Notes: generated from the letters alone by a model not told the origin. Counted from the stretch's first letter, positions 1 through 5,371 are shown. The stretch: 5,371 bases of DNA from Cyclobacteriaceae bacterium (GCA_030637245.1 DAOVVI010000173.1:1-5371); one strand, 5' to 3'. Translations and numbers: made by a program.

Positions 1-783
1 ACGGAAGAAACAGATCTCTTTCTTGACAAAAGCAAACCATCTTATATTGGTGGAATATTGGAGATGGCAAACAACAGACTTTATAAATTTTGGGACAACC
101 TGGATGATGCTCTAATAACAGGCCAACCACAAAATGAGATCAAACACACTGGAGTCTCATTATTTGATGAGCTATACAAAGACTCCCAAAAATTGAGAGA
201 GTTTATGATGGCTATGCAGGGAGCTCAGATGGGAGCATTTATTGAATTGGCCAGCCAGTTTAACTTTAAAAAATATAACACATTATGTGATATCGGTGGT
301 GCCTCCGCTGCCTTGTCTATCCAGGTTGCTCAAAAAAATCCACATATGAAATGTATTTCGGCAGATTTACCGGTTGTTCGGGCAATCGCTCAGGAAAATA
401 TTGAAAGATTCAAATTGCAAGGTAATGTCTCGACAGTTAATTTGGATTTCTTTGAAGAATCAGAATTTCCCAAGTCAGATGTAATTACGATGGGTAACAT
501 TCTCCATGATTGGGGTTTGCATGACAAAAAGATGCTTATGAAAAAAGCTTATAATGCCTTGCCTGAAGGAGGAGCTCTGGTAATTGTAGAAAATGTGATT
601 GATAATGATAGAAGTAAGAATACGTTTGGGCTTTTAATGTCATTAAATATGCTGATTGAAACGCTTGAAGGATTTGATTTTACTGCAAGTGACTTTGAAG
701 GATGGGCAAAGGGAATCGGTTTTTCAAAAGTTGAAATGATGCCATTAGCAGGTCCAACTTCTGCTGTTGTTGCTGTTAAGTAA
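1..783 (+). CDS. SAM-dependent O-methyltransferase, 5'-truncated by the window edge
   Basis: The frame is open from base 1 to TAA at 781-783, giving 260 visible residues. Family members are usually about 330-370 residues, so roughly the first 70-100 (winged-helix dimerisation domain) are missing. The TTG at 58 and ATG at 64 are not convincing starts, because family-like sequence (DLFLD, SKPSYIGG) continues upstream of them. In visible numbering, SAM motif I is D97-I-G-G100, the acidic DLP stretch is 122-124, an LDFFE stretch lies near 148-152, and ILHDW is 167-171. H169 aligns with the catalytic base of plant COMT-type enzymes. ALPEGGALVIVEN (about 186-198) and the C-terminal GFDFTASDFEGW region also fit the family. 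It should transfer a methyl group from SAM to a hydroxyl of a small molecule in the cytosol; the acceptor is unknown. Related families include hydroxyneurosporene and acetylserotonin O-methyltransferases. The fold is confident, the substrate is not. It is separated from the next gene by 407 bases containing hairpins, so co-transcription is doubtful. Confidence 0.9.
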   Translation, partial: TEETDLFLDKSKPSYIGGILEMANNRLYKFWDNLDDALITGQPQNEIKHTGVSLFDELYKDSQKLREFMMAMQGAQMGAFIELASQFNFKKYNTLCDIGGASAALSIQVAQKNPHMKCISADLPVVRAIAQENIERFKLQGNVSTVNLDFFEESEFPKSDVITMGNILHDWGLHDKKMLMKKAYNALPEGGALVIVENVIDNDRSKNTFGLLMSLNMLIETLEGFDFTASDFEGWAKGIGFSKVEMMPLAGPTSAVVAVK

Positions 784-828
784 AAAATAATACCATGACA
801 ACCAACTGTGTTGGGTTAAAAATGGAAG

Positions 829-854
829 TATTTATTTAGTTAACTAAATAAATA
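829..854. repeat. Perfect 26-bp AT-rich palindrome
   Basis: The 13-base half TATTTATTTAGTT is followed directly by its reverse complement, centred between 841 and 842, starting 45 bases after the methyltransferase stop. Flanking GGA (824-826) and TCC (855-857) could lengthen an RNA stem across a two-base bulge. It could be the 3' hairpin of the methyltransferase transcript or a binding site for a dimeric regulator. There is no T-run after it, so a standard intrinsic terminator is not clearly shown. Confidence 0.6.
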
Positions 855-899
855 TCCGTCAAACCATCTTTGATCTGACATCAGTTAATAACCATGACC

Positions 900-939
900 A
901 GCTCCAATAAGATTCGGGATAACCGAACTTATTGGAGTT
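900..939. repeat. Strong inverted repeat / RNA hairpin, possible terminator
   Basis: CTCCAATAAG (902-911) pairs perfectly with CTTATTGGAG (928-937). After a single bulged A (912), TTCGG (913-917) pairs with CCGAA (923-927), leaving the loop GATAA. An A-T and a G-T pair extend the outside. This makes about 15 continuous pairs with one bulge, far more stable than anything else in the gap. It may terminate or protect the upstream mRNA, possibly in both directions. No T-tract follows on either strand, so the terminator role is an inference. Confidence 0.55.
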
Positions 940-1098
940 CCTTGACTGTCAACTATTACATTGACCTTTCCGAATTTCAAAGCCAGATACGACACTGGTT
1001 ACCTCTTCATTTTTCACTTCATCTCTGCGTTTATTTTTAAAAAGTACCGGACAGATATGATTTTAATTATGAAAAGTATATTATGATTTTGAATTCCA

Positions 1099-1129
1099 TT
1101 GACAAAAGTTTGGAGTTTTGATTTATAAA
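1099..1129 (+). promoter_or_regulatory. Candidate promoter (distal) for the outer-membrane protein gene
   Basis: A perfect TTGACA (1099-1104) is followed 17 bases later by TTTATA (1122-1127), or 19 bases later by the better TATAAA (1124-1129). Transcription from here would give a leader of roughly 55-60 bases. Bacteroidota vegetative promoters usually prefer TTTG and TAnnTTTG, so this enterobacterial-type match in AT-rich DNA is only suggestive. Confidence 0.25.
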
Positions 1130-1151
1130 AAAATGATTAGTTTCAAATTTT

Positions 1152-1180
1152 TTGACTAAATTCCTTAGTTAGTTTATTAT
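1152..1180 (+). promoter_or_regulatory. Candidate promoter (proximal) for the outer-membrane protein gene
   Basis: TTGACT (1152-1157) is followed, after exactly 17 bases, by TATTAT (1175-1180). TTTG at 1151-1154 also matches the Bacteroidota -33 element, but its spacing to TAGTTTAT (1170-1177) is only 15 bases, short for that class. A start near 1187 would leave almost no leader before the ATG codons at 1191 and 1197. Confidence 0.25.
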
Positions 1181-1190
1181 CCAGTAAATC

Positions 1191-2582
1191 ATGATTATGA
1201 AACTCCCTCAAACATACTTAATCACTACTATATATTTTCTTCTTTTCATCACTCAACTTTCAGCTCAGGATAACATCGAAGAACAGCAAAAAGATACGAG
1301 TAAGATAAAAGAAGGATGGAAAATGGGCATACCGATTCCAATCATATCTTTCGATCAGGATTTAGGTTTTCAATATGGATTGGGTATTGATTTATTCGAT
1401 TATGGCAAGCCAGGCATTTACCCGGAGTACAAACATAAGTTCTACGTAGAATGGTCACGAACGACCAAGGGAAGCGGAATTAATAGAATTTATTATGATT
1501 CTGAATATCTCATTCCCAATATACGACTGACAGCGGATGTGAGTTATTTGACAGAACAGGCTTTACAGTTTTTTGGTTTTAATGGGTATGATGCCATCTA
1601 TAATGCTACTTGGGAGGACGATTCTGATCCGGAATATAAATCAAGGGTTTTTTATCGTCATGATCGCAAGATTTTCCGAATATTAGCAAATTTTCAGGGA
1701 AATCTTTTAAAGAGTAATGACAAACTCAAATGGATTACCGGATTTGCCTATTTCGACAATAAGACTGGTCCTGTGGATATTGATCTCTTAAATAAGGGGA
1801 AAGATGAAGAGGAAAAATTACCGGATATTGATGGCCTTTATGATAAATATGTGGACTGGGAAATAATAAATCCTGAGGAAGCAAAAGGAAATAAAACCAC
1901 ATATCTAAAGGTCGGCCTGGTATATGATTCAAGAGATTTTGAATTTTTCCCTTCACAGGGTATCTGGAGTGAAGCCACTTTTTCATATGCCCCGGAATTC
2001 CTGGGAGATGGTAAGTTCAGCTATTCTAAGCTCACATTAATACATCGACATTATTTGTCATTGGGGTCTAAGGATCTGATTTTTGCATATCGATTAGGTT
2101 ATCAAACTACACTTTCCGGTACCGTGCCGTTTCATATGCAACCTCACATCGTGCCAACTTTTATGACAGCTGCTACTTCACAGGGATTGGGTGGAGCGAA
2201 AACGCTTCGCGGCATTATGCGAAACAGAGTTGTCGGTGATGGAATTGCATTAGGCAATGTAGAATTACGATGGAAATTTCTCAAAATCCAAATGGGTAAA
2301 AATAGCTTATACCTTGGAACAAACCTCTTCTTCGATGTTGGTCGTGTTATGAATAAAATTCATATCGACTATGACAAGTTGAAAAATAACCAATCGATAT
2401 TTGGTGATGACCAGTTTGAAGATTATTTTGATCCTGGTGCAGAAGATTTTCATTTCAGTGCGGGATTAGGGTTAAAAATAGGATACAATGAAAACCAGAT
2501 AATTTCTGTTGATTATGGAGTGGCCATGGACGACAGGGATGGAAAATCGGGATTGTATATCAGGTTCTTTTGGATGTTTTAA
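1191..2582 (+). CDS. Omp85/BamA-TamA-type outer-membrane beta-barrel protein, no POTRA domain
   Basis: This is a 463-residue secreted barrel protein. TAA at 1185-1187 lies in frame just upstream, so the start is ATG 1191 or ATG 1197; the latter gives a cleaner signal peptide (MKLPQTYL then a hydrophobic core). Signal peptidase I cleavage is likely after A25, within S-A-Q-D. The mature protein opens with a SFDQDLGFQYG-type strand (53-63) and LQFFGFNGYD (125-134), as in Bacteroidota BamA/TamA-like proteins. It has the surface-antigen stretch YDSRDFEFFPSQG (245-257), an LRG (339-341) at the position of the Omp85 loop-6 RG motif, GNVELRWKF (355-363), and a final strand ending in aromatic residues (GLYIRFFWMF), a typical beta-signal recognised by BAM. 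There is no room for POTRA repeats, so it is not BamA itself. Its cargo or role is unknown; surface assembly, lipid or small-molecule passage are possibilities. It is a stand-alone gene by spacing. Confidence 0.85.
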   Translation: MIMKLPQTYLITTIYFLLFITQLSAQDNIEEQQKDTSKIKEGWKMGIPIPIISFDQDLGFQYGLGIDLFDYGKPGIYPEYKHKFYVEWSRTTKGSGINRIYYDSEYLIPNIRLTADVSYLTEQALQFFGFNGYDAIYNATWEDDSDPEYKSRVFYRHDRKIFRILANFQGNLLKSNDKLKWITGFAYFDNKTGPVDIDLLNKGKDEEEKLPDIDGLYDKYVDWEIINPEEAKGNKTTYLKVGLVYDSRDFEFFPSQGIWSEATFSYAPEFLGDGKFSYSKLTLIHRHYLSLGSKDLIFAYRLGYQTTLSGTVPFHMQPHIVPTFMTAATSQGLGGAKTLRGIMRNRVVGDGIALGNVELRWKFLKIQMGKNSLYLGTNLFFDVGRVMNKIHIDYDKLKNNQSIFGDDQFEDYFDPGAEDFHFSAGLGLKIGYNENQIISVDYGVAMDDRDGKSGLYIRFFWMF

Positions 2583-2623
2583 TCCGAAAGAGTACGTGTA
2601 ATTAGTATAGCAGAGAAACCAGC

Positions 2624-2654
2624 AATATTATTGCAGAAAATATGCTAATATTTT
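2624..2654 (+). terminator. Possible weak terminator hairpin after the outer-membrane protein gene
   Basis: AATATTA (2624-2630) pairs with TAATATT (2646-2652), and GCA (2633-2635) with TGC (2643-2645) inside it across a two-base TT bulge. The stem ends in a short run of four T. It is AT-rich and weak. A competing small palindrome GCAATATTATTGC (2622-2634) overlaps it. Confidence 0.25.
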
Positions 2655-2796
2655 AACACTAATCCTTGATCTTTTCTAACAAAAACAAGATTATTGATCG
2701 ATTTTTCTACTTTCTGGTAGGGCAAATTTTAACTTAGGAATATGTGCTTTATGGATAATTGAAGAATCAATTTCCTTTCAATGATCATTGTATTGA

Positions 2797-2829
2797 ATTG
2801 GTTATATCCAAATTTCGCCTTTAGTTTAT
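2797..2829 (+). promoter_or_regulatory. Candidate Bacteroidota-type promoter of the fusion oxygenase gene
   Basis: TAGTTTAT (2822-2829) fits the first six positions of the Bacteroidota -7 consensus TAnnTTTG, and ATTG (2797-2800) sits 21 bases upstream, close to the expected place of the -33 TTTG. Transcription would begin near 2836, giving a leader of about 15 bases that is A/T-rich with no Shine-Dalgarno, as is common in this phylum. The same nonamer TTAGTTTAT occurs shortly before the preceding gene (1169-1177). Confidence 0.3.
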
Positions 2830-2851
2830 AACTCTAAAAATTTAATAATTT

Positions 2852-5101
2852 ATGGCAACAGCAAGAGATTATAGTTTGTTGGGGGCAGAAAGTAAAACTT
2901 CAGTAGCCAACGGTCTGGCAGAAGCCGCATGGTACACTTCTCCGGTATCAAGGGAAAATATGAGGGAGTTGCTGAAACGTAGAAATGGACCTGCCATAAG
3001 GGATACGTTGATTTGGCTTTCACTAATCGTAGGATCCGGTTATTCATTCTTTATTCTGTGGGGTTCCTGGTGGGCCATCATACCCTATTTTATATATGCT
3101 ACGTTATACGCTTCCACGTCTGACTCGAGATGGCATGAAACCAGCCATGGCACTGCTTTTAAAACCGACTGGATGAACAATTCTCTGTACGAATTAGCAT
3201 CTTTTATGGTATTCAGGCAATCAATTCCCTGGAGATGGAGCCATACCCGTCACCATAGCGATACAATCATCAGGGGACGCGACCCTGAAATCGCCGTTCA
3301 ACGACCCACGGATATCAAGGGTATGATCTTACAAATATTTGCTTTAAAAAGCACTCCACGGGAATTCAAGAAAATGGTACGTCATGCACTGGGTAGAATT
3401 GACCCTGAAATCACTACGTATCTCCCTAAAACTGAATATGGGAAAGTATTTTTACGTGCAAGGATTTACTTATTGATTTTCGCTACTTCGATTGGACTTT
3501 CTATTTTCTACTGGACACTGTTGCCCTTGATGTTCATCGGTTTCCCTACGTTTGTCGGCACCTGGCTTATGTTGGTTTATGGTACTACACAACATGCAGG
3601 ATTGGCCGAAAATGTACTGGATCACAGACTTAATTGCAGAACCGTAATGATGAATCCGGTTCATTGTTGGTTGTATTGGAACATGAATTATCACGTAGAA
3701 CACCATATGTTTCCGTTAGTTCCATATTACAATCTTCCAAAACTCCATGAATTGGTCAAAGATGACCATCCCTCTCCGTATTCAAGTATTTATGCTGCTT
3801 TCAAAGAGATAATTCCAGCGGTTGTACGCCAGGCCAAAGAACCTGATTTTTTTGTCCACCGGAAGTTGCCAACACCATCCAACACGGATACTCAGCATAC
3901 GCTCACTTTTGTTGGTGATGAAGACAAACTTCGAACTGATGGTTATATTGAAATCTGTCAGTCTGAGGCATTAGCGGCCGGTGAGGTGTTGAGATTTGAT
4001 TTTAATCATAAAACGTATGCCGTTTACCATACGGAAGAAGGAGCGTTTTATGCCACCGATGGAATATGTACACATGGTAATACCTATCTGGCTGAAGGAT
4101 TGGTGATTGGAGATCAAATAGAATGTCCTAAACACAATGGGCGCTTCGATGTGAGGGACGGCTCAGTGCAGCGACCTCCCGTATGTGTGTCTTTGCCGAC
4201 ATATGAGATAAGGATTGAAGACAATAAAATATGGCTAAATATCCAATCGAAAACTAAAAATTCTTCAAAGCAAAAGGCAACATCATTTAAAGTTGTAAGT
4301 AATGAAAATGTAGCTACCTATATCAAGGAGCTGGTATTAGCGCCATTGGACAAAGATAAATTTGAATTTACCCCGGGAGACTACATCCAGCTGGATATTC
4401 CAGACTATGACGCAAGTTTTGAATACATGCATGTAATAGAACCTTTTTATAAAACATGGAAGGAAGAAAATATATTCCGGTTGCACGTGACTAACGACAC
4501 TAAAACCAGAAGAAATTATTCGATGGCCAATAACCCTGAGACAGATGATCATATCAGGTTTAATGTCCGGTTGGCTACACCGCCAATGGGTTTGAATTGC
4601 AATGCCGGAGTAGGATCATCCTATGTCTTCGGATTGAATAAAGGAGATACAGTGACCGCCATTGGTCCATTTGGAGATTTTCATATCAAAGACACAGAAA
4701 AGGATATGGTGTATGTTGGTGGCGGCGCAGGCATGGCTCCTTTGAAAGCACATATCTCTTATTTATTTGAAACATTGAATACCAGGAGAAAGGTTAGTTT
4801 TTGGTATGGAGCCCGTTCGAAACAAGAGTTGTTCTATACCTCATATTTTGAAAAATTGGTAATGGACCATGAAAATTTTTCTTTTCAAGTTGCACTATCC
4901 GAGCCAAAACCTGAAGATCAATGGGATGCTCATACCGGGTTTATCCATGAAATAGTCGAAAGCCAATATCTCAAAACTCATCCGGATCCTATGCAAATAG
5001 AATATTATCTATGTGGACCCCCGGCGATGATTAATGCAACAAAAGATATGCTTAAAAAATATGGGGTAGGTGAAGCGCAAATTGCTTTTGATGAATTTTA
5101 G
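2852..5101 (+). CDS. Three-module self-sufficient membrane oxygenase: MocD-like di-iron desaturase + MocE-like Rieske + NqrF-type FAD/NAD reductase
   Basis: The ATG at 2852 is the first possible start, since TAA lies in frame at 2846-2848, and the DYSLLGAE N-terminus looks native for MocD-type proteins. Module 1 (about 1-335) is a fatty-acid-desaturase/hydroxylase with four likely membrane segments (about 52-70, 72-88, 203-222, 223-243) and histidine boxes H95-ETS-H99, H131-TR-HH135 and H281-VE-HH285, plus H248; these should bind a di-iron centre. Module 2 (about 362-465) is a Rieske domain with C406-T-H408 and C425-PK-H428, followed by NGRFD as in MocE. A Lys/Ser linker (about 464-477) leads to module 3 (about 478-749): FAD motif R554-NYS557, NAD motif GGGAGMAP (623-630), FWYGAR (650-655), C721-GPP and a terminal AFDEF, all very like NqrF after its ferredoxin domain. 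The inferred electron path is NADH to FAD to Rieske to di-iron, at the cytoplasmic membrane face. Hydroxylation, O-demethylation or desaturation are all possible; the substrate is unknown. All key residues are present, so the enzyme looks functional. Confidence 0.93.
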   Translation: MATARDYSLLGAESKTSVANGLAEAAWYTSPVSRENMRELLKRRNGPAIRDTLIWLSLIVGSGYSFFILWGSWWAIIPYFIYATLYASTSDSRWHETSHGTAFKTDWMNNSLYELASFMVFRQSIPWRWSHTRHHSDTIIRGRDPEIAVQRPTDIKGMILQIFALKSTPREFKKMVRHALGRIDPEITTYLPKTEYGKVFLRARIYLLIFATSIGLSIFYWTLLPLMFIGFPTFVGTWLMLVYGTTQHAGLAENVLDHRLNCRTVMMNPVHCWLYWNMNYHVEHHMFPLVPYYNLPKLHELVKDDHPSPYSSIYAAFKEIIPAVVRQAKEPDFFVHRKLPTPSNTDTQHTLTFVGDEDKLRTDGYIEICQSEALAAGEVLRFDFNHKTYAVYHTEEGAFYATDGICTHGNTYLAEGLVIGDQIECPKHNGRFDVRDGSVQRPPVCVSLPTYEIRIEDNKIWLNIQSKTKNSSKQKATSFKVVSNENVATYIKELVLAPLDKDKFEFTPGDYIQLDIPDYDASFEYMHVIEPFYKTWKEENIFRLHVTNDTKTRRNYSMANNPETDDHIRFNVRLATPPMGLNCNAGVGSSYVFGLNKGDTVTAIGPFGDFHIKDTEKDMVYVGGGAGMAPLKAHISYLFETLNTRRKVSFWYGARSKQELFYTSYFEKLVMDHENFSFQVALSEPKPEDQWDAHTGFIHEIVESQYLKTHPDPMQIEYYLCGPPAMINATKDMLKKYGVGEAQIAFDEF

Positions 5102-5134
5102 TAAATCTTACAGCTCATTAGGATTTGCAATTTA

Positions 5135-5151
5135 AATGAAAAACATTCATT
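5135..5151. repeat. Small stem-loop, first of two after the fusion gene
   Basis: AATGAA (5135-5140) pairs with TTCATT (5146-5151) around the loop AAACA, giving a six-pair AT-rich stem 34 bases after the stop codon. It is weak and may be chance in such composition. Confidence 0.3.
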
Positions 5152-5163
5152 GTCCTGTTCCTT

Positions 5164-5180
5164 CCGGATCGCAAATCCGG
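5164..5180. terminator. GC-capped hairpin, possible terminator of the fusion gene
   Basis: CCGGAT (5164-5169) pairs perfectly with ATCCGG (5175-5180) around the loop CGCAA, 63 bases after the stop codon. It is the only GC-rich stem in the region, so it is the best candidate for a 3' end or mRNA-stabilising structure. No T-run follows, so a standard intrinsic terminator is not proven. Its right half also belongs to the longer-range inverted pair with 5121-5128. Confidence 0.35.
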
Positions 5181-5371
5181 CAGAGCAGAATATTTCAGGT
5201 GATAATTATTATTAATTGTCAAGAGTTAGAAATCACGGTACTGACATTAAATTCATGAATTATTGAGGCTAAGCTTTGGTAAAACAATAGTCGTTAATCT
5301 ATCATTTTCTTTTTAAAGTCTTGCCTGGTCCTCTTGATGAGTTCCACCCCCCCTTATTGAATGATTTTGCA

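Larger units (their letters stand above)
784..1190. other. Intergenic region with palindrome, hairpin and candidate promoters
   Basis: No convincing intact gene is seen in this 407-base gap. It contains a 26-bp palindrome (829-854), a hairpin (900-939), an 11-bp palindrome TTGACTGTCAA (942-952), and very AT-rich sequence from about 1041 to 1190 with two candidate promoters for the downstream gene. The part from about 890 to 1020 is visibly less AT-rich than its flanks. On the minus strand it reads as two short overlapping coding-like frames (1062-949 and 998-885), which may be debris of a lost gene. A 48-codon + strand ORF (894-1040) overlaps the same stretch and looks accidental. Confidence 0.7.
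2583..2851. other. AT-rich intergenic region with weak hairpin and candidate promoter
   Basis: No gene is seen in these 269 bases. The first 75 hold a weak stem-loop that may end the upstream transcript. The middle (about 2660-2820) shows only short AT-rich inverted repeats that I would not name, and the last 35 bases hold the presumed promoter and leader of the fusion gene. Confidence 0.6.
5102..5371. other. Downstream non-coding region with hairpins
   Basis: No complete gene is seen after the fusion gene. The first 80 bases carry two small hairpins and an inverted GGATTTGC/GCAAATCC pair. Further on are a 12-bp palindrome AATTCATGAATT (5250-5261) and AT-rich sequence without recognised signals. 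The last 75 bases are less AT-rich, contain a run of seven C (5347-5353), and may hold the 3' end of a gene running leftwards, but no frame is convincing without a frame change at the C-run. Confidence 0.5.

Noticed and set aside
58..66. TTG (58) or ATG (64) as the true start of the methyltransferase
   Set aside because: The frame stays open to base 1 with family-like residues upstream, and the dimerisation domain would be missing, so the real start is outside the window.
894..1040. 48-codon + strand ORF starting ATG at 894
   Set aside because: The product is rich in aromatic residues and His/Leu with no signal peptide, motif or ribosome-binding context, and it runs through a strong hairpin.
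1735..1986. 83-codon open frame on the minus strand
   Set aside because: It lies wholly inside the outer-membrane protein gene, has a His/Pro/Leu-rich composition typical of antisense frames, and shows no domain.
2850..3047. 65-codon open frame on the minus strand
   Set aside because: It is antisense to the start of the fusion gene, whose own frame is strongly supported; no recognisable protein.
3470..3706. 78-codon open frame on the minus strand
   Set aside because: It is antisense to the conserved membrane and histidine-box region of the desaturase module; shadow frame.
4337..4552. 71-codon open frame on the minus strand
   Set aside because: It is antisense to the NqrF-like FAD domain; no motif of its own.
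4337..5101. Reading the C-terminal part as a subunit of a Na+-translocating NADH:quinone reductase
   Set aside because: The NqrF-type ferredoxin domain is absent, no other nqr genes are nearby, and the module is fused to a Rieske-desaturase; only the reductase fold is shared.
5202..5223. Imperfect palindrome around TGATAATT...AATTGTCA
   Set aside because: It has several central mismatches and very AT-rich composition; chance is a sufficient explanation.
1..5371. tRNA, rRNA, CRISPR arrays, insertion-sequence ends or riboswitches
   Set aside because: Read through for cloverleaf-like sequence, regularly spaced direct repeats and transposase remains; none was seen.

Overview
This 5.4 kb window most likely comes from a member of the Bacteroidota. 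The DNA is AT-rich, there are no clear Shine-Dalgarno sequences before the starts, an outer-membrane protein has a signal peptide ending in S-A-Q and a C-terminal Phe, and the proteins resemble Bacteroidota versions of their families. This placement is inferred from sequence character, not from a search. All three protein genes lie on the + strand, separated by gaps of 408 and 269 bases, so each probably has its own promoter.

Layout: (1) Bases 1-783 are the 3' part of a SAM-dependent O-methyltransferase of the dimeric plant-OMT-like family; its N-terminus lies outside the window. (2) Bases 784-1190 are non-coding as far as I can tell. They hold a 26-bp perfect palindrome, a strong GC-capped hairpin, coding-like debris on the minus strand and two candidate promoters. 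(3) Bases 1191-2582 encode a secreted outer-membrane beta-barrel of the Omp85/BamA-TamA surface-antigen type without POTRA domains. (4) Bases 2583-2851 are AT-rich and hold a weak hairpin and a candidate promoter. (5) Bases 2852-5101 encode the centrepiece, a 749-residue fusion of three modules: a membrane di-iron desaturase/hydroxylase most like MocD, a Rieske [2Fe-2S] ferredoxin most like MocE, and an FAD/NAD(H) reductase closely resembling the C-terminal part of NqrF. (6) Bases 5102-5371 hold two small hairpins, an inverted GGATTTGC pair and possibly the tail of a convergent gene.

The fusion reads as a self-sufficient membrane oxygenase: NADH would reduce FAD, FAD the Rieske cluster, and the cluster the eight-histidine di-iron centre, all in one chain. 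The same job normally takes two or three proteins (MocD/MocE/MocF, or AlkB/rubredoxin/rubredoxin reductase). Its substrate cannot be read from sequence. MocD-type enzymes are linked to rhizopine O-demethylation, and relatives act on lipids and alkanes. An O-methyltransferase and an outer-membrane barrel nearby are suggestive of small-molecule or lipid chemistry, but nothing in the sequence ties the three genes into one pathway.
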